Both the position numbers and the translations under genes were made by a program. The notes beneath the pieces are model-generated. The model ran no database searches. It worked only from the letters and a program-made list of their open reading frames with translations, and was not told where the DNA came from. A DNA stretch of 13,157 bases from Deltaproteobacteria bacterium CG07_land_8_20_14_0_80_60_11 (GTDB lineage Bacteria; Desulfobacterota; Desulfobaccia; Desulfobaccales; 0-14-0-80-60-11). Of the stretch, positions 1 to 6,875 are shown piece by piece; position 1 is the first letter of the stretch; every line of letters starts with the position of its first letter. The stretch lies in NCBI GenBank assembly GCA_002779455.1, contig PEWM01000240.1, positions 1,727 to 14,883 on the forward strand. The letters are read 5' to 3'.

Positions 1-572
1 AGGGCGCCGGCCGCGGCCAACAGCGGCGGGATGGGAGTGACCACGGCCTGATAGGCAGGCTGATCCCGGGGCGCCGGACCGGGGATGGTGATGCCGGCTT
101 GCTTAAGCAGGTCCGCTGCCGACGGGTTGGGCGGCTTGGCCTCCCGGGACAGGAAGAACGGCACCGCCACGTTGCCGGCCGCGGCCGCGGCCTGGGCGAA
201 CCTCTGGTCGTCTTCAGGGCCGTAGGACGAGGCCTCGGTGAACAGGATGTCGAAAATCACCGCCTTGGCGCCGGCCCACCGGCAATAGTCGATGAGTGGG
301 GCGTAGACCTCCCGGGGCCAGGGCCAGGTAACCCCCTGATTTTTGAAAAAATCCAGGTCGGGCTGATCCACCGTCACCACCACCACCTGGGGCGAGGCGG
401 CCGGCAGCGGCACCCGGCGGAAGAGCGCATCCAGGGTCTTGAGACGGTAGGGCTGGATGGCCCCGGAGAGATCCAGGACCAGGGACAACGTCAGGGCAGC
501 CAGGGTAAGCCCCAGGGCAGCCAGCCATTTAGCGTGCCGGAAAGCAGCGGTAAGACCGAGGTTACGTTTCAT
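1..572 (-). CDS. CHASE2-domain membrane sensor protein, N-terminal part (C-terminus beyond window edge)
   Basis: Reading the minus strand from the ATG at 572 gives an open frame of about 190 codons that runs off the left edge. Residues about 15-35 form one hydrophobic segment (WLAALGLTLAALTLSLVLDL), a membrane anchor or uncleaved signal. After it comes the CHASE2 pattern: a LKTLDALFRR stretch, then VVVVTVDQPDL, TWPWPREVYAPLIDYC, AGAKAVIFDILFTEAS and a DDQRFAQA segment. CHASE2 is an extracytoplasmic sensory domain usually fused, after further membrane helices, to an adenylate/guanylate cyclase, histidine kinase or Ser/Thr kinase. The output domain is outside the window, so the signalling type is unknown. 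An AAGGGG sequence lies only 2 bases upstream of the ATG, so the ribosome-binding site is close but plausible. The frame is GC-rich and clean, with no sign of decay, unlike the two remnants upstream of it. Confidence 0.85.
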   Translation of the reverse strand, partial: MKRNLGLTAAFRHAKWLAALGLTLAALTLSLVLDLSGAIQPYRLKTLDALFRRVPLPAASPQVVVVTVDQPDLDFFKNQGVTWPWPREVYAPLIDYCRWAGAKAVIFDILFTEASSYGPEDDQRFAQAAAAAGNVAVPFFLSREAKPPNPSAADLLKQAGITIPGPAPRDQPAYQAVVTPIPPLLAAAGA

Positions 573-599
573 AGCCCCTTGGGAAAAAGGTGATTTTGT

Positions 600-797
600 T
601 TAAGGGGAAAGCCGGGCTGTTGCATATTTTTCATAAAAGAGATTGGTGAAGCTCAGCTCCGAGGTTTCGGCTTGATAGTCCCAGAGAATTTTCCGAAATA
701 TTTCCCGGTCGGCCAGCGTCAGGGGCTTGAACCGGGGGAAAACCGGCCCCGGGGCGCCAGAGTTGCTATAGTTGATAGAGGGGAGCGATTCGGCCAT
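600..797 (-). pseudogene. DUF2156-type protein, N-terminal stub (truncated)
   Basis: This 65-codon minus-strand frame contains FKPLTLADREIF followed by SELSFTNLFYEKY at residues about 23-58. That matches the opening of DUF2156 proteins (related to the C-terminal acyltransferase-like domain of phosphatidylglycerol lysyltransferases), which commonly start with a 'pLTLeDre' and then an 'SelTFTNLf' motif. Family members run to roughly 290-300 residues, whereas this frame stops after residue 65 (ARLSP, stop). Only 27 bases then remain before the CHASE2 start, so the catalytic part is missing. The first ATG lies inside the 3' end of the upstream ATPase remnant, an overlap typical of former operon neighbours. 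I infer a deletion remnant rather than a functional small protein. A short expressed peptide cannot be excluded. Confidence 0.6.
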
Positions 798-1086
798 GAT
801 CCATAACCAGCGGGTGATCGGATAACCGGCGGGCCTGGGCCGGATCGTGCGTCACTACTATTATGGTAGATTTTCCCGCAGTTTTCATGCTAAAGATGAT
901 TTATTCAATAATTTCAGCATTCTTAGGGTCGAGGTTGGCGGTGGGTTCATCGAGGCGGAAGACCTCGGGCTCGATGATCAGGGCCCGGGCGATCCCTAAG
1001 CGCTTGGTCTCGCCGTCCTTTTCCAGCCCGAGGCGCCCTTCGATCTCCCGCTCTCGCGCTCCCGCCGGCGCCTTCCCGTTAACACC
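766..1086 (-). pseudogene. ABC transporter ATP-binding protein, degraded C-terminal fragment
   Basis: The minus-strand frame reads a damaged signature region (LEKDGETKRLGIARAL, about 1025-975), then a Walker B/D-loop segment (VFRLDEPTANLDPKNAEIIE, about 964-904). A TAA stop follows at 903-901. The same frame then continues with a glycine-threonine-like stretch, the H-loop segment STIIVVTHDPAQARRLSDHP and a natural-looking end at TAG 768-766. The upstream limit is a TGA at 1089-1087. Walker A and the Q-loop are absent, the LSGG signature has become LEKDG, and an arginine interrupts the hydrophobic Walker B run. 'EPTANLDP' with 'THDxxQARRL' resembles ATPases of tungstate/molybdate- or phosphate-type importers, but the substrate cannot be fixed. 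The combination of missing 5' part, internal stop and eroded motifs supports a pseudogene. Confidence 0.75.
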
Positions 1087-1170
1087 TCAAGGTCAACAGA
1101 ACTCTTACCTAACATGCGACCGGGTCATGGGGCCGCCAGTGCGGGGAAAGGGGAAAGGGTAAGATTTTGC

Positions 1171-1200
1171 TTGACTTTGTTTGGTTTATCAGCAGATTAT
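1171..1200 (+). promoter_or_regulatory. Candidate sigma70-type promoter for the hpnN-like operon
   Basis: TTGACT (1171-1176) resembles a -35 box and GATTAT (1195-1200) matches 4 of 6 bases of TATAAT, with an 18-base spacer. The sequence turns AT-rich here, between the GC-rich ABC remnant and the transporter gene. It would leave a leader of about 150 bases containing a small CAGGCC/GGCCTG hairpin at 1261-1277. Support is by consensus only. Confidence 0.4.
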
Positions 1201-1360
1201 ATTAAAATTTCATGAGATTTGGGGGGGAGTCCCGGTTCGGCCAGCACCCTTGGGGGAGGGCAGGCCTTCCCGGCCTGGGACGAATGAACTCGCCGCCACA
1301 ACCTTTGCTTCAGATTCAACCTTTCCCCTGAACAACCGATCTAACTGGTAGAGGAAGATT

Positions 1361-4174
1361 TTGCCTCATCGCCAAAACCTGAAATCAACCTGCGCGTCAT
1401 TAATGCGCGGCTATCGACGGTGCGCCTGGCCCCTTTTGGCAGTAGCCGTGGTCCTGGCCGTGGCGTCGGTTTATTATACCGTGACGAACCTGGCCATTCG
1501 CACCAGCCGCAACGACCTGGTCGCCAGTAACCAACGCCTTATCCAGCAGAGCGAAAAGATGGACCGGGCCTTTGGGGGCCGGGACGGCATGGTGGTGGTG
1601 GTGGAGAATGGGCATCCCCAGCGGGCCATCAAGTTCGCCAATGACCTGGCCGCCGAGTTGCGGCGCCATCCGGACGAATTTCCCGAACTCTTCTATCACG
1701 TCGACCCGGAGAGTTTCAAACGCTCGGCCCTGCTCTACCTGGAACCCCAGGATCTCGACAAAATCAAAAACAGTCTCCTGGAACAGCAAGACCTGTTGTC
1801 GGGCCTGGCCGCCGACCCGCGCCTGACCACCTTTTACCGGCTGGTGAATGACCGGATCGCCCGGGCCATGATCGGCGAGCTCTTCACCGGGTTCCTGGCG
1901 GATAAGGAAAAGCCGGAACTGCCGGACCTGTCCCTGCTGAACGCTTCCCTCCGGGGGCTCTCGGCCAGCCTGGAAGGCCGCCAGCCCCAGAACCCCCTGT
2001 TTACCAGCTTTTTCCCCAAGGAATTGAGTGATCTTGAGGGATCAGGCTACTTTTTTACCGAAAATGACAAATTCCTCTTGTTTCTGGTGACCCCGAAAGG
2101 CGACGGGTACGCCTCTCGCAGCCAAGACCTGGCTCTCCTGAGGAAGGTGGTGGATCAGGTCAAAGCCCGGTACCCCGGCCTGGAGGCGGGGGTGACCGGC
2201 CCCGACGCTTTGGAAGCCGACGAAATGAGCAGTTCCATGCAAGACGTCACCCTGGCCACCTGGCTATCCCTGGCTGGCCAGTTGGGACTGCTGATCCTGT
2301 TTTTCCGGAGTCTGAGGCGCACCCTGGTGGAGGGGTTGGTCCTGGTTCTGGGTCTGTGCTGGACGTTTGGGCTGGTCACCCTGGTAGTGGGCCACCTCAA
2401 CCTCCTCTCCCTGATTTTCGCGCCCCTCATGCTGGGCCTCACCGTCGACTACGGCATCCACTGGTTTTGCCGCCTGGAAGAAGAGGCAGGCTCGTCGGGC
2501 CACTGTAGCGCCGAGGTGTTAACCTGTACGTTGCGCCGCGCCGCGCCGGGGATTGTGTATGCCGGCGTGGCCGCCATAGTTTCCTTTGTGCCCCTGGCGT
2601 TCGTGGGCTTCAAAGGCCTGGCGGAGTTGGGGCTGATCCTGGCCATGGGGATCCTGGTGATGCTGGTGGCCACCCTGCTCCTGGTGCCGGCCCTGGTGAC
2701 CATTACGGAAAAATGTTCGCCGTCCGCGTTGCCCGAGGATTGTCCGCCCCACCCCACCCCGTTTTTGCACCTGCATTGGCGCCGGCCCGGCCTGTTGGTC
2801 GGCCTGGGGGTGGTGATCACCGCCCTGGGCGGCCTCAGCCTGCACTACGTGCCGTTCGATTTGAATCCCCTGCATCTGCAGAATCCCACTGCCGAATCGG
2901 TGGTATGGGAATACAAGCTGATCCAGGATTCCAAATATTCCACCTCCTATGGCGCCCTGGCCACCGCCTCCCTTGAGGAGTTGATAGCCCGGTCCGAGGC
3001 CCTGAAACGCCTACCCACGGTCTCTCACGTGGAATCGGTCCTCTCCTTTCTGCCGCAGCAGGTGGCGGCCAAGCGTCCGATCCTCAGACAGATGCTGCCG
3101 GTCCTCAACGCCATCAACTTCCCCCAGGCCCCGGCGGGACCGCCAGAGCCCCAGGAACTAGCTGCGATCTTGAGCCGGATCAATTTCAAAATGGCGGAAG
3201 CCGCCAAAAATCTCGGAAAAGATCAGGCTGCCACCCAGGAGCGGGTTGAGGAGACCCACCGGCTCATTAATCAGATTATTCCTCTGCTTAAGACCGGCGA
3301 CCCGGACGCGGCCAGGCGTTTGGATGAGTATAGCCGGTATTTTTTCTCGGATTTGCGAGACACCTGGGACCTGTTCCGGGGCTATGTGGACTCGGGGTTG
3401 ACGGCATCGCCCCCCACCCTGGCGGACTTGCCCGCCTCGGTGCGGCAGCGCTTCATCAGCCCCGAGGGCAGCTACCTCATCCGGGTCTTTCCTTCTGAGG
3501 ATACCTGGAATTTCGGGCCTCTGAAACAATTTGTCAAAAGCCTCTGGAGTATCGACCCCAATGCCGTGGGCGACCCGGTCCTCCTGTATAGCTTTACCCT
3601 GGGGTTCCGCAATTCCATTATCTGGGCGGCCAGCATGGCCCTATTGGCCATTATTGTCATGCTGGTGCTCTTATTCCGCAGCCTGCAAATGGCCATGCTG
3701 GCCCTGATCCCCCTGGTGGTAGGCACCGGCCTGACGGTCAACTTGATGTGGCTGCTGAACCTCCCCTTCAACCAGGCCAACGTCCTCTTCGTGCCGTTGA
3801 TCTTGGGGGAGGGGATCGAATTCGGGATCATCATTCTGGCCCGGTGGCGCCTGGAGGAATCGGCCCGGGCCATTACCCTGCCCGCCAGCACCGCCAAAGG
3901 CGTAGCCCTGGCGGCCCTGACCACCACCTTGGGGTTCGGCAGTTTGATGGTGTCGGGGCATCAGGGTACCTTCAGCCTGGGGCTCCTGGCCACGGTAGGC
4001 AGCCTCAGTGTGCTCCTGGCCTCGTTGAGCATCCTGCCGGCCTTCCTCCGGTTGGTGGAAAGGACTTACCGCCGTCAACCCGCGTTCCGGCCTTACCTCA
4101 GCCTGGGGCAGTGGTTACATCGCGTGACCAGGAAGAAAGACCATGAAAAAGCCGCTCTGGATCGGGATAATTAG
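1361..4174 (+). CDS. hpnN: HpnN-like MMPL/RND superfamily transporter (hopanoid/lipid export type)
   Basis: A 937-residue inner-membrane exporter of the RND/MMPL superfamily, built as two similar halves. In each half one membrane helix precedes a large periplasmic loop and is followed by about five more helices. In the first half, helix 1 is at about 23-45, the loop at about 46-295, and helices 2-6 at about 297-450. The second half starts near residue 475, and the phrase FDLNPLHLQNPTAESV (about 499-514) is characteristic of HpnN-type hopanoid RND transporters, which carry hopanoids towards the outer membrane. The conserved helix-4 motif is LGLTVDYGIHW with Asp363; the matching position in the second half is Glu820 (LGEGIEFGIII). 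The TTG start is chosen because GAGGA (1351-1355) sits 5 bases upstream and no better ATG precedes helix 1. The next gene overlaps the 3' end by 32 bases and belongs to the MlaC/HpnM family, a pairing known from hopanoid loci. No hopanoid synthesis genes are visible here, so the cargo could be another lipid. Confidence 0.8.
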   Translation: MPHRQNLKSTCASLMRGYRRCAWPLLAVAVVLAVASVYYTVTNLAIRTSRNDLVASNQRLIQQSEKMDRAFGGRDGMVVVVENGHPQRAIKFANDLAAELRRHPDEFPELFYHVDPESFKRSALLYLEPQDLDKIKNSLLEQQDLLSGLAADPRLTTFYRLVNDRIARAMIGELFTGFLADKEKPELPDLSLLNASLRGLSASLEGRQPQNPLFTSFFPKELSDLEGSGYFFTENDKFLLFLVTPKGDGYASRSQDLALLRKVVDQVKARYPGLEAGVTGPDALEADEMSSSMQDVTLATWLSLAGQLGLLILFFRSLRRTLVEGLVLVLGLCWTFGLVTLVVGHLNLLSLIFAPLMLGLTVDYGIHWFCRLEEEAGSSGHCSAEVLTCTLRRAAPGIVYAGVAAIVSFVPLAFVGFKGLAELGLILAMGILVMLVATLLLVPALVTITEKCSPSALPEDCPPHPTPFLHLHWRRPGLLVGLGVVITALGGLSLHYVPFDLNPLHLQNPTAESVVWEYKLIQDSKYSTSYGALATASLEELIARSEALKRLPTVSHVESVLSFLPQQVAAKRPILRQMLPVLNAINFPQAPAGPPEPQELAAILSRINFKMAEAAKNLGKDQAATQERVEETHRLINQIIPLLKTGDPDAARRLDEYSRYFFSDLRDTWDLFRGYVDSGLTASPPTLADLPASVRQRFISPEGSYLIRVFPSEDTWNFGPLKQFVKSLWSIDPNAVGDPVLLYSFTLGFRNSIIWAASMALLAIIVMLVLLFRSLQMAMLALIPLVVGTGLTVNLMWLLNLPFNQANVLFVPLILGEGIEFGIIILARWRLEESARAITLPASTAKGVALAALTTTLGFGSLMVSGHQGTFSLGLLATVGSLSVLLASLSILPAFLRLVERTYRRQPAFRPYLSLGQWLHRVTRKKDHEKAALDRDN

Positions 4175-4739
4175 CCTGGCCCTGGCCGCCTTCTGGGGCC
4201 CCCCCCGGCCGGCGCTGGCGGGAACCCCCACCGTTTACGTGCGGGGTATCTTGGACCAGGTGATGGGCCTCCAAAATGACCCGGCCCTGTCCACCCAGGC
4301 CCGGTCCCAGGCCATCCACCAGATAATTGAGCGCAACTTCGATTTTGCGATGATGGCCAAAGAATCCCTGGGGCCGACCTATGAGCGCCTCAGTGGCGGC
4401 CAGCGGCAGGAATTCACCCGAACCTTCAGCTACCTGTTCCAGGACTCTTACGCCCGCCTGGTCCTCAACTTTTTGAAAAAGGAAAACATCCAATACGGCC
4501 GGGAACTCCCGGAAGGCGAGAAAGCCCGGGTGGACACCGCCATCGTCCGCACCAATGAGAACATCCCGGTAACTTACCTGATACACGCGGCTCCCCAGGG
4601 ATGGATTCTCTACGACGTTATGGTGGACGGGGTCAGCATCCTGCATAACTACAAGACCCAGTTCGCCCAGGTTATCCGCACCAAGTCTTTCGAGTTTCTC
4701 CTGAATAAAATGCAAGAACAGCGCCGGGCTATTCAATAG
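4143..4739 (+). CDS. MlaC/Ttg2D (HpnM-like) periplasmic lipid-carrier family protein
   Basis: A 198-residue exported protein. The N-terminus (MKKPLWIGIISLALAAF, then PALA|G) is a clear signal peptide with probable cleavage after residue 26. The mature part follows the toluene-tolerance Ttg2/MlaC pattern: a helical region with ARSQAIHQIIERNFDFAMMA, then SGGQRQEFTRTFSYLFQDSY, and a C-terminal sheet region including VTYLIHAAPQGWILYDVMVDG. Its length is close to that of MlaC (about 200). MlaC shuttles phospholipids across the periplasm; the related HpnM is encoded beside HpnN in hopanoid loci. The ATG lies inside the transporter gene (32-base overlap) behind an AGGAAG-type site, suggesting translational coupling and a shared task. 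The other Mla genes (mlaD, E, F) are absent from the window, which favours a role with the RND exporter rather than a full Mla system. Confidence 0.85.
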   Translation: MKKPLWIGIISLALAAFWGPPRPALAGTPTVYVRGILDQVMGLQNDPALSTQARSQAIHQIIERNFDFAMMAKESLGPTYERLSGGQRQEFTRTFSYLFQDSYARLVLNFLKKENIQYGRELPEGEKARVDTAIVRTNENIPVTYLIHAAPQGWILYDVMVDGVSILHNYKTQFAQVIRTKSFEFLLNKMQEQRRAIQ

Positions 4740-4768
4740 CTTGCCGGGGGCCGGCCTCCGGGCTCCGT

Positions 4769-4832
4769 GCTCCTCTTTCTGCCCAGGGAGAAGGCGCCCC
4801 AGGCTATTTCTCCCAGGGCCACGCTCCTCTTT
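4769..4832 (+). repeat. Imperfect 12-bp hairpin framed by a 10-bp direct repeat
   Basis: The arms GCCCAGGGAGAA (4781-4792) and TTCTCCCAGGGC (4808-4819) pair over 12 bp with one A-A mismatch and a 15-base loop. The sequence GCTCCTCTTT occurs just before (4769-4778) and just after (4823-4832) the hairpin. A shorter GC-rich hairpin (CCGGGGG/CCTCCGG) lies at about 4743-4760. The only T-tract near the stem is the CTCTTT at the end of the right repeat (4827-4832). It could act as a weak terminator or mRNA-stabilising structure between the lipid operon and the EPS block. Confidence 0.35.
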
Positions 4833-4866
4833 AAACTCCTTTATGGCATAATTTTGCAGAAAAACA

Positions 4867-4894
4867 TTGAGAGTTTTTCATATACAATTATAAT
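4867..4894 (+). promoter_or_regulatory. Sigma70-type promoter of the EPS export block
   Basis: TTGAGA (4867-4872), a 16-base spacer and a perfect TATAAT (4889-4894) sit in a sharply AT-rich stretch 60-90 bases before the first EPS gene. Transcription would start near 4901, giving a leader of about 55 bases if the gene starts at 4955. It is the best promoter match seen in the window and fits the change of functional unit here. Confidence 0.65.
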
Positions 4895-4954
4895 AGGTTA
4901 GATGTTTGGAAAAATTAGAGGCTCCGAGTGACTCCAGGGCGGGAGGGTGCGAGT

Positions 4955-5590
4955 TTGAATAAATTGCCTTCGCAAATAGTCTGGCGATGGACGATTGGTA
5001 GCCTGGGCGTGGTGTTCAGCCTAATGGTGATGTTTGGCTGTACCCCGCCGGTAAGCCATCTTACCGAGGCTCAGGCCGCGGCCGCGGCGGTTGCCACTCC
5101 TGATCAGGACAAGTATCTTTTGGGCCCGGAAGATGCCATTGAAATTTCCGTCTGGAAAGAACCTGACCTGACCAAGCAACTGGTCGTGCGGCCGGACGGT
5201 AAGATCACCTACCCCTTAATCGGGGAGGTGCAGGCCGCCGGTAAGACCGTCAAGCAACTCCAGGAAGAAATCTTAAAACGCCTGGAAAAGTTTGTGACGG
5301 ACGCGCATGTGACCGTCATCCTGCTCAAGGCCCAGAATTACAAGATCTATGTCACCGGTAAGGTCAACAAGCCGGGAGATTTCTTGACCGGCAAGCCCGT
5401 CAATGTGATGCAGGCCATCTCCATGGCGGGCGGCCTGACGCCCTTCGCCTCGCCCGGATCGATCATGGTCCTCCGGAACGTGGGGGGCAAAGAAGAGGTC
5501 TTCCCCTTCAATTATAAAGAGGTGGCTAAGGGCCAATTTCTGGAGCAGAATCGCATGCTGTTGCCGGGAGATGTGGTGGTAGTGCCCTAA
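4955..5590 (+). CDS. Wza-type polysaccharide export outer-membrane lipoprotein (XrtA-associated type)
   Basis: A periplasmic/outer-membrane polysaccharide export protein. The TTG at 4955 is preferred because GGGAGG (4941-4946) lies 8 bases upstream and the product then begins with a normal-length lipoprotein signal ending in LMVMFGC, with acylated Cys29. An in-frame GTG at 4928 behind AGAGG is an alternative, adding 9 residues. The poly-export domain spans about 53-126 (YLLGPEDAIEISVWKEPDL, VVRPDGKITYPLIGEV) and an SLBB domain about 127-180 (YKIYVTGKVNKPGDF, MQAISMAGGLTPFA). At about 211 residues it is much shorter than E. coli Wza (about 380). It lacks the C-terminal barrel helix and ends in GDVVVVP, as the small XrtA/PEP-CTERM-type exporters do. 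It opens the EPS block; the next gene, a beta-barrel, starts 23 bases downstream and may supply the actual outer-membrane channel. Confidence 0.88.
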   Translation: MNKLPSQIVWRWTIGSLGVVFSLMVMFGCTPPVSHLTEAQAAAAAVATPDQDKYLLGPEDAIEISVWKEPDLTKQLVVRPDGKITYPLIGEVQAAGKTVKQLQEEILKRLEKFVTDAHVTVILLKAQNYKIYVTGKVNKPGDFLTGKPVNVMQAISMAGGLTPFASPGSIMVLRNVGGKEEVFPFNYKEVAKGQFLEQNRMLLPGDVVVVP

Positions 5591-5613
5591 CTGAGAGGGA
5601 AAACAGGGAATTT

Positions 5614-6816
5614 ATGGGCACTAGAACCTGGCTGGGACTGGCAATAATTATGAGCCTGTGGGCCGCTAACCTCGCAGTGGCGGCTGACTGGTCCCTGGTG
5701 CCTTCGGTGACTCAGAAATCCGAGTTTAACAGCAATATAAATTTGACTTATAACAGCCCGCTCAGCGACTATATTTTTACCCTGACGCCGGCTGCGGACT
5801 TCAACTACACCACGGAAATCACCCAGTTACAGGGTCATTTGGGATTAAGCGGCCAGCATTTCATAACTAATAGTAATCTTGACCATGTCGACCAGAATTA
5901 CCAGATCAACGGGAAATATCAGGCAACTCCTAAAGTCAATCTGTCGTTGAACACCTCTTATATTGTTGATAGCACCCTCTTGCAGGAATTAATGGCTTCC
6001 GGATTGGTTATAGGCCGCTCCCCGCGCACTTCTTTCTTGGCAAACCCGGGAATGACCTACAATATTACCGAACGTCTGTCGAGCACGATAAACTATAATT
6101 TTACTAGAGTCCTCTACCAGCTTCCCCAGTACACTGATTATACCACCCATCAAATAGGATTTATCTTCAATTACCTATTAAGAAATGAAAGGACCACCCT
6201 CACCAACAGCAATATTGTCCGGGAAACACTCTATCCAGGAGGTAACAGCTACAAAACCTTGGGGGTTTATCTGGGAGCCAACCATAAATTCAGGGAAAAC
6301 TGGGAGTTCAATCTTCTGGGTGGCATGAACATCAATAAGTCTGACTTTGCCACCCAAGTGCAGGATTTTTCCCAGTTTCCCTTCTTTATCTCGGTACAGC
6401 AAAAGAGAGTCACCCACACCAAGGGTACTCCATACTTTAATGTGTCCACCACGCGCCGCTGGACCAATTTGAGTTTAACGGCCGGATTTTCCCGGGATCA
6501 ATCCCCCTCGGCTTATGGGTATGTCACAAACTTCACTCGCATTTACGCTTCTTTGGGATACAATTTTACAGAGCGCCTGACCGGGACCTTGGGGGGCGAT
6601 TATTCTTTAAGTACGCAGGCTTCTCAGGCGAATAATTTGGATTATCACTACTATCATGGCACCGCGCAGTTGGCTTATAAAATTACCGAAAAATTCTCAG
6701 TAACGCCCGGTTACAGATTTAGCCAATATGATAATGCAACTGCTGGGCAGTCTGCTCATGCGCATTCCGCCTATGTGATGTTAAATTATGCCTATCCGAT
6801 CCATTATCAGAAATAA
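5614..6816 (+). CDS. Outer-membrane beta-barrel protein of the EPS locus
   Basis: A 400-residue exported protein with a signal peptide (MGTRTWLGLAIIMSLWAANLAVA, cleavage near residue 23). The rest alternates polar and aromatic/aliphatic residues with many Asn, Thr, Tyr and Phe and repeated short strands such as LSLNTSYIVDS, STINYNFTRVLY, LTGTLGGDYSLS and FSVTPGYRFSQY, which is the signature of a transmembrane beta-barrel. The opening WSLVPSVTQKSEFNSNI and the last strand ending in YPIHYQK fit the barrel proteins found in XrtA/PEP-CTERM-type EPS loci. It has no cysteine and no recognisable catalytic motif. A CAGGGA site precedes the ATG. The gene is visibly less GC-rich than its neighbours, as is common for Asn/Thr/Tyr-rich barrels. 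Likely role: outer-membrane passage or anchoring of the polysaccharide; this is inferred from fold and position. Confidence 0.75.
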   Translation: MGTRTWLGLAIIMSLWAANLAVAADWSLVPSVTQKSEFNSNINLTYNSPLSDYIFTLTPAADFNYTTEITQLQGHLGLSGQHFITNSNLDHVDQNYQINGKYQATPKVNLSLNTSYIVDSTLLQELMASGLVIGRSPRTSFLANPGMTYNITERLSSTINYNFTRVLYQLPQYTDYTTHQIGFIFNYLLRNERTTLTNSNIVRETLYPGGNSYKTLGVYLGANHKFRENWEFNLLGGMNINKSDFATQVQDFSQFPFFISVQQKRVTHTKGTPYFNVSTTRRWTNLSLTAGFSRDQSPSAYGYVTNFTRIYASLGYNFTERLTGTLGGDYSLSTQASQANNLDYHYYHGTAQLAYKITEKFSVTPGYRFSQYDNATAGQSAHAHSAYVMLNYAYPIHYQK

Positions 6817-6866
6817 AGCTGTCTTTTTATGCAACTGCGCGCTTCTATCCCATTTTAACGGGTTTG

Positions 6867-6872
6867 TATAAT
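6867..6872 (+). promoter_or_regulatory. Perfect TATAAT directly before the kdsD start (doubtful promoter)
   Basis: TATAAT lies 3 bases upstream of the TTG start of the isomerase gene, in a 59-base gap. No good -35 box is found 16-18 bases before it. If used, transcription would begin at or just inside the first codons, giving a leaderless message. The same stretch has no Shine-Dalgarno sequence at normal distance, so either the message is leaderless or the gene is translated by read-through within the operon. Low confidence. Confidence 0.2.
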
Positions 6873-6875
6873 TAA

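Noticed and set aside
99..593. Plus-strand open frame opposite the CHASE2 gene
   Set aside because: It is low-complexity Gly/Arg-rich and antisense to a clear CHASE2 domain, so it is a shadow of a GC-rich gene.
863..1162. Plus-strand frame of 99 codons
   Set aside because: It is antisense to the ABC ATPase remnant and shows no motif of its own.
2449..2875. Long antisense frames inside the transporter gene
   Set aside because: Their Arg/Gln/His-rich composition is typical of the complementary strand of GC-rich membrane-protein codons; there are no start signals or motifs.
4741..4762. GC-rich hairpin after the MlaC-like gene as an intrinsic terminator
   Set aside because: The stem is good but no T-tract follows it; it is mentioned only with the neighbouring hairpin.
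4844..4858. Sigma54-like element GGCATAATTTTGCA upstream of the EPS block
   Set aside because: The GG and GC pairs are separated by 9 bases, not the 10 needed for a -24/-12 promoter, and a good sigma70 promoter lies just downstream.
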